NCBI RefSeq assembly: GCF_001078055.1
Contig: NZ_CP010777.1
Coordinates: 1,076,408-1,140,407, forward strand
DNA: 64,000 bases
DNA from: Rufibacter radiotolerans
Lineage (GTDB): Bacteria > Bacteroidota > Bacteroidia > Cytophagales > Hymenobacteraceae
Direction of reading: 5' to 3'
Each line of letters starts with the position of its first letter. Position 1 is the first letter of the stretch. The position numbers and the translations under genes were made by a program. Below, piece by piece: positions 7,932-16,839 of the stretch. The notes under the pieces were generated by a model. That model did no database searches and had not been told where the DNA came from. It saw nothing but the letters and a program-made list of their open reading frames with translations.

Positions 7932-9692
7932 ATGAAAAACGTACTTAAGAGCAGCCTGCTGCTGAGTCTGGGGCTAGCCAGCATGTTACAGCTTTCCTGC
8001 CAGCAACAGCCTTCCACGTCGGGGGCCAGTGTAGCTGCTGGGGCATCAGCTTCCACTACGGCGGGCCGCAACTTCTCCAACGCCAGCGTAGACGCCTCCA
8101 TTTATGAGGGCATTGAGTTTGCTATGCCCAAAGTGAAAGAAACCAAGTTCCCGGAATACAGCGTGTCCATTACCAAATACGGCGCCGTGGGCGACGGCAT
8201 CACCAAGAACACCAAGGCGTTTGAGCAGGCCATTGCCGATGTGGCAGCCAAGGGTGGCGGGCACGTGATCATTCCGCGCGGCCTGTGGCTGACGGGCCCA
8301 ATCGTGCTGAAAAGCAATATTAACCTGCACGCAGATGCTGGTTCCATGGTCATCTTCAGCAAAGATTTCAATGATTATCCGCTTATAGAAACCAGCTTTG
8401 AAGGCTTGAACACCTGGCGGAGCCAATCGCCTATCTCGGGCAAGAACCTGGAGAACATTGCCATCACCGGCGATGGTACCTTTGACGGCAACGGCGATGC
8501 CTGGCGCCCGGTAAAGAAAAGCAAGATGACCGATGCCCAGTGGAAAAACCTGACCAAGACCGGGGTGTTGAGTGATGACGGCAAGACCTGGTACCCAAGC
8601 GCGCAATCCAGAAAAGGCGACAGCAAAGACAATTTCAACGTGCCCAACTTCAAAACCAAAGAGGAGTTTGAGGCCGTGAAAGATTACCTGCGCCCGGTGC
8701 TCCTGAGCTTGGTGAACTGCAAGAGGGTATTGCTGGACGGGCCCACTTTCCAGAATTCCCCGGCCTGGAACCTGCACCCGCTTATGTGCGAAGATATCAT
8801 CTTGCGCAACCTGAACGTGCGCAACCCCTGGTATTCCCAGAACGGCGACGGCCTGGACCTGGAGTCCTGCAAAAACGCGCTGGTCTACAACAACACCTTT
8901 GACGTAGGCGATGACGCCATCTGCTTCAAATCCGGGAAAGACAAAGACGGCCGTGACCGGGGCGTACCCACCGAGAATGTGATTGTGAAAAACAACGTGG
9001 TGTACCACGGCCACGGCGGTTTTGTGGTGGGCAGTGAGATGTCTGGTGGCGTAAGAAACGTGCACGTGTCTAACTGCACCTTCATGGGCACCGACATTGG
9101 CCTGAGGTTCAAAAGTACCCGTGGCCGCGGCGGCCTGGTGGAAAACATCTGGATCTCCAACATTGACATGATCAACATCCCCACCCAGGCCATCAGCTTT
9201 AACCTTTTCTACGGCGGCAACTCGCCGGTGCTGGAAGAAGACCAGAAAGCCGGCACGGAGGCCCGCGTGGAGAAACTGGTGCCGGTCACCGAAGAAACCC
9301 CCTCGTTCCGGAATATCTGGATGAAGAACATCACCGTGTCTGGCGCGGAGGAGGCCGTGGCCCTGCAAGGCCTGCCGGAGATGAACCTGCAGAACGTGAA
9401 CATAGAAAACGCCTACCTGAAGGCCAAACGCGGCATTTCGGCGGTAGATGCCACCGGTATCACGCTTAAAAATGTGCAGGTGATCACCGAGAAAGGCCCC
9501 GCCCTTACCATCTACAACAGCAAAGACGTGCAGGTGCAAGGCTTGACCGGCAACCAGACCAAAGAACCCATGGTGAAAGTACTTGGCCCTCTAACCAAAA
9601 ACGTAAAGCTGGAGAGCAAAGACTTCTCCAACGCCGCCACCCAGATTTCCAAAGGGAAAGACCTGAGCAAGGCAGCAGTTACCTTGAAATAA
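7932..9692 (+). CDS. Polygalacturonase (GH28), lipoprotein
   Basis: This 586-residue GH28 enzyme hydrolyses galacturonan or rhamnogalacturonan backbone. It has a lipoprotein signal with Cys23 (LQLSC). GH28 active-site segments occur in order: NGDGLDLES (about residue 305), GDDAICFKSGKD (about 326), GHGGFVVGSEMSGG (about 360) and GLRFKSTRGRGG (about 392), corresponding to the family's NTD, DD, GHG and RIK signatures. The N-terminal part has the pectate-lyase-3-like start (ITKYGAVGDGITKNTKAF). Position between GH43 and CE12 acetylesterase genes supports a role in pectin breakdown at the cell surface or periplasm. Endo versus exo mode is not decidable here. Confidence 0.94.
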   Translation: MKNVLKSSLLLSLGLASMLQLSCQQQPSTSGASVAAGASASTTAGRNFSNASVDASIYEGIEFAMPKVKETKFPEYSVSITKYGAVGDGITKNTKAFEQAIADVAAKGGGHVIIPRGLWLTGPIVLKSNINLHADAGSMVIFSKDFNDYPLIETSFEGLNTWRSQSPISGKNLENIAITGDGTFDGNGDAWRPVKKSKMTDAQWKNLTKTGVLSDDGKTWYPSAQSRKGDSKDNFNVPNFKTKEEFEAVKDYLRPVLLSLVNCKRVLLDGPTFQNSPAWNLHPLMCEDIILRNLNVRNPWYSQNGDGLDLESCKNALVYNNTFDVGDDAICFKSGKDKDGRDRGVPTENVIVKNNVVYHGHGGFVVGSEMSGGVRNVHVSNCTFMGTDIGLRFKSTRGRGGLVENIWISNIDMINIPTQAISFNLFYGGNSPVLEEDQKAGTEARVEKLVPVTEETPSFRNIWMKNITVSGAEEAVALQGLPEMNLQNVNIENAYLKAKRGISAVDATGITLKNVQVITEKGPALTIYNSKDVQVQGLTGNQTKEPMVKVLGPLTKNVKLESKDFSNAATQISKGKDLSKAAVTLK

Positions 9693-9751
9693 AGCCCAGA
9701 GCTATTAAAGTATTATGCCTATTGGCCAGCAGCCGCTGACTAAGGATAAGA

Positions 9752-9790
9752 TCTGTTTTGAGGCTGATTTCTGGAAAACGGCCTCAAAAC
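9752..9790. repeat. Intergenic GTTTT palindrome, copy 5
   Basis: 60 nt after the polygalacturonase stop; arms TGTTTTGAGGCTGATTT and AAAACGGCCTCAAAAC. Confidence 0.8.
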
Positions 9791-9863
9791 GCTAAACCGG
9801 TTCATAGAAAGGGTGGGAGGTAGCACCGGACCACCCTTTTTTTACTTATTAAACCTGTTCATC

Positions 9864-10661
9864 ATGAAGAAGAAGTCTTTCGCGTTTTTGTTGCTGTTGT
9901 TAGCTGTGGTGGCCATGTCTTTTGCGCCCTCTAAAAAGAAGGTGGTGCACGTGTACCTGGTAGGCGATTCTACCGTGGCCGATTACTCTGACTATGACGG
10001 CGAAGACTATCTGAACAAGCGCTATCCGGTCATGGGCTGGGGACAGGTGTTTCAGCCTTTCCTACGGCCCGACAGCCTGTCCAAGCTCAAATCCCTGATC
10101 AAGGCGGACAGTGCCGTGGTGCTGGACAAAGCCCGGGGCGGCCGCAGCACCCGCACCTTCTTTGAGGAAGGTCGTTGGGCGCAGGTGTTCCAGGCCTTAA
10201 AGAAGAATGATGTGGTCATGATCCAGTTCGGGCATAATGACGCGGCCGTTGACAAGCCAGAGCGGTACGTGAACATTCAGGGGTACAAAGAATACCTGCG
10301 TCTCTTTGTGAACCAGACCCGGCACAAAGGCGCCACGCCCATCCTGCTCACCCCCGTTACCCGCAACTACCCCTGGAAAGACGGCAAGATTGGCAACGTG
10401 CACGGCGAGTACCCTCAGGCGGTAAAAGACGTGGCCAAGGAACTGAACGTGCTCCTGATAGACCTGCAGCAGCTGTCCATAGATTCTTTCTCGGCCAAAG
10501 GCCAGGAGTATGTTTCTACCAATTACTTCATGAACCTGCCGGCCGGTAAGTTTAAGAACTACCCCGAAGGCCAGAAAGACAACACCCATTTTCAACCTGA
10601 TGGCGCTAAAGAAGTGGCCAGGTTGGTATTTGAAGGCATGAAGGGGTTGAAGGTGAAATAG
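9864..10661 (+). CDS. Rhamnogalacturonan acetylesterase (CE12, SGNH hydrolase)
   Basis: A 265-residue SGNH/GDSL esterase of family CE12 that removes acetyl groups from galacturonate in rhamnogalacturonan I. Start at MKKKSFAF (9864) gives a clear signal peptide; the longer frame from 9813 is not needed. Block I is YLVGDSTVADYS (nucleophile Ser in GDST), block II ARGGRSTRTF, block III FGHNDAAVDKP, and block V DNTHFQPDGA (Asp and His). A second CE12 gene lies at 13439-14203, with only moderate similarity, so the locus carries two non-identical acetylesterases. No lipid anchor is seen, so it is probably periplasmic. Confidence 0.93.
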   Translation: MKKKSFAFLLLLLAVVAMSFAPSKKKVVHVYLVGDSTVADYSDYDGEDYLNKRYPVMGWGQVFQPFLRPDSLSKLKSLIKADSAVVLDKARGGRSTRTFFEEGRWAQVFQALKKNDVVMIQFGHNDAAVDKPERYVNIQGYKEYLRLFVNQTRHKGATPILLTPVTRNYPWKDGKIGNVHGEYPQAVKDVAKELNVLLIDLQQLSIDSFSAKGQEYVSTNYFMNLPAGKFKNYPEGQKDNTHFQPDGAKEVARLVFEGMKGLKVK

Positions 10662-10856
10662 CGTTTGGAACTGGCAGAATAAAATAAAAAGCTTTTAACA
10701 ATTTCTACAGGAAGCAAGTCACTTTAAGGCGTGGAAAAAGATAAAAGAAAGCCTCTGCGCAGAAAGTAATTTCTTTTCGTGACTCTCAGAAAATACTTAA
10801 ATTTTCTAGACAATAGAAATGGCGGTGACTGAGGAACTGCCTCTTTTTTAATGTCA

Positions 10857-10874
10857 TGCTTAATCGATTGCGCG
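10857..10874. promoter_or_regulatory. Putative LacI-type operator
   Basis: The core AATCGATTGCGC at 10862-10873 is identical to the palindromic site upstream of altronate dehydratase (20427-20444); the left half here is less conserved. It lies just upstream of a promoter-like stretch for the esterase gene. The regulator itself is not in the window. Confidence 0.55.
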
Positions 10875-10891
10875 AGGGTTGGGCTCCTGCA

Positions 10892-10917
10892 TTGGACTTA
10901 CCCTTAATTTAAATTTG
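10892..10917 (+). promoter_or_regulatory. Putative Bacteroidota-type promoter
   Basis: TAAATTTG at 10910-10917 fits the TAnnTTTG -7 consensus, with TTG at 10892-10894, a slightly short spacing. It is so close to the ATG at 10922 that the mRNA would be nearly leaderless, or the GTG at 10931 is the true start. Confidence 0.35.
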
Positions 10918-10921
10918 TGAG

Positions 10922-12943
10922 ATGGTTTTAGTGAAGAGAACGCTTTCCTTTCTTATCTGTAGCCTACTTTCCGGGGCGGGAATGGTGCCCGAGGCGCAGG
11001 CCCAGGTATTGCCTTTCAAGGCGCAAACGGCGTACAACGCCTACCTGGTGCGGAACCTGCACCAAGCCTATGATGCCCGCCGCGAAAAAATAACCCAGGC
11101 CCTTGGCTCTCCTGAAGCCATGAAAGCCTACCAGGCTCAGGTGAAAAAGGAGTACCTGCGCGTTTTAGGCCCGTTTCCGGAAAAACAGCCTTTAAACGCG
11201 AAGATCACGAAACAGCAGAAGCAGAAGGGGTTCACGATAGAGAACCTGGTGTATGAGAGCCGGCCTAACCACCACGTGACGGCCAACCTGTACGTGCCGG
11301 AGGGCAAGGGGCCGTTCCCGGCGGTGCTGCTCATGAACGGGCACGAGATGCCGGCCAAGGCCACGGATTCTTACCAGAAAACAGCCCGGCTCTTCGCTGC
11401 CAATGGCTTTGTGGTCCTTTCCGTAGACCCATTCTCGCAAGGCGAGCGGGTGCAGCTAACCGATAAAACCGGCAAATCCCTGACCCGCGGCTCCACCACC
11501 GAGCACACGTTGCTCAACGCTGGCGCTACCCTGGTGGGTACCAGCGTGGCTGCCTATATGCTCTGGGACAACGTGCGCGCCCTGGATTACCTGGAAACCC
11601 GCCCCGAAGTGGACAAAGACAGAATGGGCGCCATTGGCAATTCCGGCGGAGGAACCCAGACGGCCTACCTGCTGGGCTATGATGACCGTATCAAAGTGGC
11701 CGCGCCCTGCAGCTACTTTTCCCAGCGCGAACGGGACATGCTCTTACCCGGGGAGCCGGACGGGTGCCAGTTCTTGCCCGGGGAGGGCAACCTGGAATTC
11801 GCTGATTACATTATTGCGGCCGCACCAAAACCGGTCTTGATCCTGGCTGGCGAGAATGATTTTGTGGACTACCAGGGCACGCTCCAAGGCATACAAGAAC
11901 TGCAGAAAATCTACACTACGCTACAGCAGCCAGACAAGGTAAAGCTCTTCACCTGGCCAGACGGGCACGGCATTACCCAACCCAAGCGCGAAGCCGCCGT
12001 GACCTGGTTCCGGCAATGGTTGTATAATGATGCCAGACCCGTGAAAGAAGGGAATATTGGCGTGCTTACAGAACAGGATTTATGGGCCACCTCCACCGGC
12101 CAGGTGACCACTACCTATCCCCAGGAAACCACCGTGCCCGCCCTGAACCAGGCCATGTACAAGCAGCTATCCGCGCAGCGGCAGGCTTTTTGGGGTCAAC
12201 CTTATGATGCCGCGCTCAAGGCGAAAGTGCGGGACGTGATAGGTTTGAAACTCAACCAAAACCCGGTGTTTACCGAACTCAGCGGCCAAAGCCAGGCCCC
12301 GCAGTACCATCTGGAAAAACGGGTTATCATGCGCCAGGGCGAGTTGCCCATCCCGGCCCTTATTTACACCCCAATCGGCAAGGCCAAACCCAAGAAAATC
12401 ATCATCCGGTTAACCGACCAGGACAAAGGAAAAGAGGCTCTGGCCAGGAACGATAGCCTAATCCAAAAGGAGATGCAGGCCGGCCATGTGCTGGTGCTGG
12501 CAGACCTTCGGGGTATAGGTGAAACCCAGGACGACCCTAAACTCAATGATGCCAAGTATTGGAGCAGCGAGTACCGCAACGCGGTGCTGGCCCTGCAACT
12601 GGAACGCCCCCTGCTGGGGCAACGGGTGCAGGACCTCACTACTTTGTTAGACTTTCTCCAGAGCAATAAAAGCCTGGCCGGGTTACCCATTTCTATTGAG
12701 GCCGAAGGAGTGTATGGTCCGGTGGTGACGCACACAGTGTTCCTGGATGAGCGCATCTCCCAAGCCACTGTCTCCAAGTCCCTCACAACCTATGAGGACT
12801 ACCTGACCCGCCCGCTGCAAAAAGACATGTTTTCCAATGTGGTGCAGGGCATTTTACAGTACTATGATTTACCAGACTTGGCGCAGAAATGCGGCCGTCG
12901 CTTAAAGCAGATTCCAGATGAAACTAGAGCACTTCGCCCTTAA
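10922..12943 (+). CDS. Secreted acetyl-xylan-esterase-like alpha/beta hydrolase, two domains
   Basis: A 673-residue exported alpha/beta-hydrolase with the look of carbohydrate acetyl esterases. The N-terminal domain has NGHEMPAK (about residue 140), the nucleophile elbow GNSGGG with Ser241, LAGENDFVDYQG (acid Asp) and DGHGITQP (His), so a full triad is present. The C-terminal domain (about residues 420-673) is a second alpha/beta-hydrolase-like fold with LADLRGIGETQDDP, but its elbow region (IEAEGVYGP) lacks Ser and is probably non-catalytic. ATG at 10922 or GTG at 10931 are both possible; the latter gives the more usual (M)KRTLSFLI signal peptide. It overlaps the next gene by 26 nt. A LacI-type site lies upstream. 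Substrate, acetyl or methyl ester of pectin, is inferred from context. Confidence 0.82.
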   Translation: MVLVKRTLSFLICSLLSGAGMVPEAQAQVLPFKAQTAYNAYLVRNLHQAYDARREKITQALGSPEAMKAYQAQVKKEYLRVLGPFPEKQPLNAKITKQQKQKGFTIENLVYESRPNHHVTANLYVPEGKGPFPAVLLMNGHEMPAKATDSYQKTARLFAANGFVVLSVDPFSQGERVQLTDKTGKSLTRGSTTEHTLLNAGATLVGTSVAAYMLWDNVRALDYLETRPEVDKDRMGAIGNSGGGTQTAYLLGYDDRIKVAAPCSYFSQRERDMLLPGEPDGCQFLPGEGNLEFADYIIAAAPKPVLILAGENDFVDYQGTLQGIQELQKIYTTLQQPDKVKLFTWPDGHGITQPKREAAVTWFRQWLYNDARPVKEGNIGVLTEQDLWATSTGQVTTTYPQETTVPALNQAMYKQLSAQRQAFWGQPYDAALKAKVRDVIGLKLNQNPVFTELSGQSQAPQYHLEKRVIMRQGELPIPALIYTPIGKAKPKKIIIRLTDQDKGKEALARNDSLIQKEMQAGHVLVLADLRGIGETQDDPKLNDAKYWSSEYRNAVLALQLERPLLGQRVQDLTTLLDFLQSNKSLAGLPISIEAEGVYGPVVTHTVFLDERISQATVSKSLTTYEDYLTRPLQKDMFSNVVQGILQYYDLPDLAQKCGRRLKQIPDETRALRP

Positions 12944-13316
12944 CGTAGAAGACCCCGTGGCCATGGCCGAATGGTACATCCGCCACCTGGGCATGCGGGT
13001 GGTACGGCAAATGCCGGAAGCGCCTTTTACAACTTTTCTGGCAGATGACAGCGGCCGCATTCTAGTGGAAATTTACCTGAACCCTGCACATGAGGTGCCG
13101 CCCTACCGCACCATGAACCCACTGCTGGTGCACCTGGCCTTTGTGTCTGAAAACCCCACCGCCGATCAGGAGCGGCTCTGCGCTGCCGGGGCCACCCTAG
13201 TCACCGACCAGCACCTTCCCGACGGTTCGCACCTGGTAATGCTCCGTGATCCCTGGGGCCTGGCGCTGCAACTCTGCAAACGCGGAACGCCTATTCTGGC
13301 AGCTCGGGAAGAATAG
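12918..13316 (+). CDS. VOC (glyoxalase/bleomycin-resistance) family protein
   Basis: A 132-residue single vicinal-oxygen-chelate unit pair: HFALNVEDPVAMAEWYIRHLG at the start and HLAFVSENP...MLRDPWGLALQLCKR at the end, with the metal-ligand-like His5 and His near 75. These proteins bind a metal and act as isomerases, lyases or dioxygenases; nothing here fixes the substrate. It overlaps the 3' end of the esterase gene by 26 nt, so the two are almost certainly translated from one mRNA. A palindromic repeat begins 5 nt after its stop. A role in handling a sugar-derived intermediate is only a guess from context. Confidence 0.85.
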   Translation: MKLEHFALNVEDPVAMAEWYIRHLGMRVVRQMPEAPFTTFLADDSGRILVEIYLNPAHEVPPYRTMNPLLVHLAFVSENPTADQERLCAAGATLVTDQHLPDGSHLVMLRDPWGLALQLCKRGTPILAAREE

Positions 13317-13320
13317 GTTC

Positions 13321-13360
13321 CCGTTTTGAGGCTGTTTTAGCCAAAACGGCCCCAAAACGA
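13321..13360. repeat. Intergenic GTTTT palindrome, copy 6
   Basis: 5 nt after the VOC gene stop; arms GTTTTGAGGCTGTTTT and AAAACGGCCCCAAAAC. Confidence 0.85.
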
Positions 13361-13438
13361 AAAAGAGTAGAGCTAATGGCAAAGCCACCGCGGTAACCTA
13401 AAACCTGTTTTGTTCCTTTATTGCTGAATTTTACTGCC

Positions 13439-14203
13439 ATGAAACTTCCTTTCTTCTCCCTGGTGCTGGCCTTTTGCGGGTTGGCCCTCATGTCTTTTCT
13501 TTCGGTTAAAAAGAAACCTATTACGGTGTACCTGGTAGGGGATTCCACTATGTCTATCAAAGACCCCAAGGCCTATCCAGAAACAGGGTGGGGCGTGCCG
13601 TTTGCCACGTTCTTTGACCCATCGGTGGCCATAGACAACCACGCCAAGAACGGCCGAAGCACCAAAACCTTCCTTACCGAGAAGCGGTGGCAAACCGTGG
13701 AGGGCGCCCTCAAGAAAGGCGATTACGTGTTCATCCAGTTCGGGCATAATGATGAGGTGAAGACCAAGGCCAGCTATGCCACCGAAGAGGAGTTTACCCA
13801 AAACCTGACCCGCTTCGTGACCGAAGCCAGAAAGAAGAAAGCCATTCCTATCCTTATCACCCCGGCGGCCCGGCGCAAGTTTGACGCCAACGGTAAAATT
13901 GAGCCCACCCATGAGGCGTATTCCGCGCTGGTGCGCGAAGTGGCTAAAAAGGAGAAAGTCTGCCTCATTGACCTGGACAAAAAGAGCCAGGAACTGCTCC
14001 AAAGCTACGGCCCCGAAGATTCAAAAAAGCTGTTCCTCCATTTGCAACCGGGGCAACATCCAAACTATCCGGAAGGCAAAGCCGATGACACGCACTTTAA
14101 CGAGCGCGGCGCCCTGGAGATGGCGCAGATTGTTCTGGCGGAGGTAAAAGCCCTGAAGCTGGACCTGGCGAAAAGGATTACTGCCCCTGCCGTTACCCCT
14201 TAA
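13439..14203 (+). CDS. Rhamnogalacturonan acetylesterase (CE12), second copy
   Basis: This 254-residue SGNH hydrolase has a signal peptide from MKLPFFSL (13439, preferred over 13421). Block I is YLVGDSTMSIKDP, block II AKNGRSTKTF, block III FGHNDEVKTK, and block V DDTHFNERGA, the standard CE12 residues. It shares the FIQFGHND core with the enzyme at 9864 but differs through the middle, consistent with an old duplication or separate acquisition. It precedes the GH95 gene by 61 nt. A role in deacetylating rhamnogalacturonan before backbone cleavage is well supported by family and context. Confidence 0.92.
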   Translation: MKLPFFSLVLAFCGLALMSFLSVKKKPITVYLVGDSTMSIKDPKAYPETGWGVPFATFFDPSVAIDNHAKNGRSTKTFLTEKRWQTVEGALKKGDYVFIQFGHNDEVKTKASYATEEEFTQNLTRFVTEARKKKAIPILITPAARRKFDANGKIEPTHEAYSALVREVAKKEKVCLIDLDKKSQELLQSYGPEDSKKLFLHLQPGQHPNYPEGKADDTHFNERGALEMAQIVLAEVKALKLDLAKRITAPAVTP

Positions 14204-14264
14204 TCCAAATTATGCTCCCATTTTAGTGCCTTCAAATTTCCTTTCATCCCCTAAAGGTCCCCGT

Positions 14265-16739
14265 ATGATACAGCGTCTTTTGAAGTGGTTAGCCTTTCTG
14301 TTGAGCTTTCTGTCCATACCCGCCTTCGCGCAGCAGCGTTCCTCCTTAACCTTGTGGTATGATCAACCCGCTGCCAACTGGAATGAGGCCTTGCCGCTGG
14401 GCAATGGGCGGCTGGGGGCCATGGTGTTTGGCAACCCGGCCCGGGAGCTTCTGCAACTGAATGAGGAAACGGTCTGGGCTGGGGAACCCGGAAACAACAT
14501 CAACACAGCCCTTTTCCCGGCCCTCACCGAAATACGCACCCTTATCTTCGCCGGCAAGCACCAGCAGGCCCAGGATCTGGCTCTGCAGAAAATCCCCCGC
14601 CAGGCGCCCGCAGGCAACAACTACGGCATGCCGTATCAACCGGTCGGGAATCTGTTTCTGACTTTCCAGGGCCATGAAAAAGCCACCAATTTTTACCGGG
14701 ACCTAAACATTGAGCAGGCAATAGCCTCAGTTTCTTATAAAGTAGACGGCGTAACCTTTAAGCGGGAAATGTTTTCCTCTTTCCCAGATGACGTGGTCAT
14801 TGTGCGGCTCACCGCCGATAAGCCCCACAGCATAAACGTTACCCTGGGAGCCGATAGTCCGCATAAGAATTACCAGGTTACCATTTCCAAAGGGCAACTG
14901 GTGCTGGCAGGGGTGTCTGGAGACGTAGACAACAAGAAGGGGAAAGTGCGGTTTCAGGCCCGGGTGCAGCCTACCGTTAAAGGCGGCGAGGTATCTTCCA
15001 CCGCCAATACGCTCACCTTCAAAAACGCCGATGAAGTGACCCTCTATGTTTCCATGGGCACCAACTTCAAAAGCTATAAAGACCTGTCAGGAAATGAGGA
15101 GGCGAAGGCCAAAAATTTACTGGCAAAGGCGGTCAAAAAGAACTACATCTCCGCCAAGGAAAACCACATCAAACATTACCAACGGTACTTCAAAAGAGTG
15201 TCACTGGATTTGGGAACCAGCCCGGCGGCGGCCCAGCCTACCAATGTGCGCCTGCAGAATTTCGTGCAGGGCCATGACCCGCAGCTGGCGGCGCTCTACT
15301 TTCAGTTTGGGCGGTACCTGCTTATCTCTAGCTCGCAACCCGGCACGCAACCGGCCAACCTGCAAGGCATCTGGAACGACAAGATTGCGCCGCCTTGGGA
15401 TAGCAAGTACACCGTGAACATCAACACCGAGATGAACTACTGGCCCGCCGAGGTCACCAACCTCTCAGAGATGCACGAGCCGCTGTTCAAAATGGTGCAG
15501 GAACTGGCGGAGACCGGCAAGGAAAGTGCCGCAAAGATGTACGGGGCCCGTGGTTGGAACATGCACCACAATACGGATCTCTGGCGGATTACCGGTCCCG
15601 TGGACGGGGCGTTTTACGGTCTCTGGCCCATGGGCGGCGCCTGGCTCACCCAGCACCTGTGGCAACATTACCTCTACACCGGCGACCAAGAGTTCCTGAA
15701 GAAGGATTACCCGGTGCTCAAAGGCGCCGCCCTGTATTACGTAGACGTGCTGCAGGAAGAGCCTTCGCATAAATGGCTGGTCGTGGTCCCGTCCATGTCG
15801 CCGGAGAACAAGCACCACGGCAATGCGTCTATTACGGCGGGCACCACCATGGACAACCAACTGGTGTTTGACGTGTTCTCCAATGCCCTGCAGGCTGCCC
15901 GCATTTTAGGGGTGGACCAAGCCTTCGCCGATACCCTGCGCCAGCTGCGCGACCGGCTCCCGCCCATGCAGGTAGGCCAGCATGGCCAGCTCCAGGAATG
16001 GCTTTTTGACTGGGACCGCAAAGACGACGATCACCGCCACGTCTCGCACCTGTACGGGCTGTTCCCCAGCAACCAGATCTCGCCGTTCACCCACCCTGCT
16101 CTTTTTAACGGCGCCAAATCTACGCTGGTGCAGCGCGGGGATAAATCTACGGGCTGGTCTATGGGCTGGAAAGTGAACCTCTGGGCCCGGCTGCTGGATG
16201 GAAATAGGGCCTATAAACTGATCGCTGACCAACTCACCCCGGCAGGGGCCGAGGCCTCAGGCCAAAGCGGCGGCACTTACCCCAACCTGTTCGACGCGCA
16301 TCCGCCGTTCCAGATAGACGGCAACTTTGGCTGCACCTCTGGCATTGCCGAAATGCTGTTGCAAAGCCATGACGGCACCTTGCACCTGCTGCCCGCCTTG
16401 CCGGATCAATGGCCCAGCGGTCAGGTAAAAGGCCTGGTGGCTAGAGGCGGGTTTGTGGTAGATATGCAATGGGAAAAAGGCAAGGTGACTTCCCTGAAGA
16501 TAACATCTACCCTTGGCGGTAACTGCCGCCTGCGCATAGGCAATCCTTTAACCTTGAAGACCAAAGGGAAATTGGAGGCGGCCACCGGCATTAACCCAAA
16601 TCCCTTTTACCAACCCACCGCCATTAAAGACCCCTTGGTTAACCCTGTTGCTGGTTCAGCCAAAATCACTTTGCCCGTAACCCATGTATTTGACCTGGCA
16701 ACCCAGAAGGGGAAAAGGTATGAGCTGGTGTCGTTATAA
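14265..16739 (+). CDS. GH95 alpha-L-fucosidase / alpha-L-galactosidase
   Basis: An 824-residue GH95 enzyme with a signal peptide (MIQRLLKW to AFAQQ, start 14265; the GTG at 14226 is not favoured). Family features are the N-terminal LWYDQPAANWNEALPLGNGRLGAMVFG, NEETVWAGEPG, the (alpha/alpha)6 barrel with NLQGIWNDKIAPPWDSKYTVNIN, DDDHRHVSHLYGLFPSNQ, and NLFDAHPPFQIDGNFG. GH95 enzymes invert at alpha-1,2-L-fucose or alpha-L-galactose; in pectin this fits the decorations of rhamnogalacturonan or co-extracted xyloglucan. It is the last catalytic gene of the cluster and is followed by a strong hairpin and a palindromic repeat. Confidence 0.93.
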   Translation: MIQRLLKWLAFLLSFLSIPAFAQQRSSLTLWYDQPAANWNEALPLGNGRLGAMVFGNPARELLQLNEETVWAGEPGNNINTALFPALTEIRTLIFAGKHQQAQDLALQKIPRQAPAGNNYGMPYQPVGNLFLTFQGHEKATNFYRDLNIEQAIASVSYKVDGVTFKREMFSSFPDDVVIVRLTADKPHSINVTLGADSPHKNYQVTISKGQLVLAGVSGDVDNKKGKVRFQARVQPTVKGGEVSSTANTLTFKNADEVTLYVSMGTNFKSYKDLSGNEEAKAKNLLAKAVKKNYISAKENHIKHYQRYFKRVSLDLGTSPAAAQPTNVRLQNFVQGHDPQLAALYFQFGRYLLISSSQPGTQPANLQGIWNDKIAPPWDSKYTVNINTEMNYWPAEVTNLSEMHEPLFKMVQELAETGKESAAKMYGARGWNMHHNTDLWRITGPVDGAFYGLWPMGGAWLTQHLWQHYLYTGDQEFLKKDYPVLKGAALYYVDVLQEEPSHKWLVVVPSMSPENKHHGNASITAGTTMDNQLVFDVFSNALQAARILGVDQAFADTLRQLRDRLPPMQVGQHGQLQEWLFDWDRKDDDHRHVSHLYGLFPSNQISPFTHPALFNGAKSTLVQRGDKSTGWSMGWKVNLWARLLDGNRAYKLIADQLTPAGAEASGQSGGTYPNLFDAHPPFQIDGNFGCTSGIAEMLLQSHDGTLHLLPALPDQWPSGQVKGLVARGGFVVDMQWEKGKVTSLKITSTLGGNCRLRIGNPLTLKTKGKLEAATGINPNPFYQPTAIKDPLVNPVAGSAKITLPVTHVFDLATQKGKRYELVSL

Positions 16740-16748
16740 AACCAATGG

Positions 16749-16779
16749 GTAAAAGCGGCCTCAATAGGCCGCTTTTACC
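16749..16779 (+). terminator. Hairpin after GH95
   Basis: GGTAAAAGCGGCC pairs with GGCCGCTTTTACC around TCAATA, 10 nt after the stop. The stem itself is T-rich on its 3' side, as in a Rho-independent terminator. Confidence 0.65.
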
Positions 16780-16785
16780 GTGCAA

Positions 16786-16823
16786 GTGTTTTAAGGGTGT
16801 TTTCCGGAAAACAGGCCCAAAAC
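16786..16823. repeat. Intergenic GTTTT palindrome, copy 7
   Basis: Sits immediately after the GH95 terminator hairpin; arms GTTTTAAGGGTGTTTT and AAAACAGGCCCAAAAC. Confidence 0.8.
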
Positions 16824-16839
16824 GGGTAAGCCGAAAAAT

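Noticed and set aside
8046..9539. 497-codon minus-strand frame
   Set aside because: It is the shadow of the GH28 gene, whose active-site motifs are all present on the plus strand.
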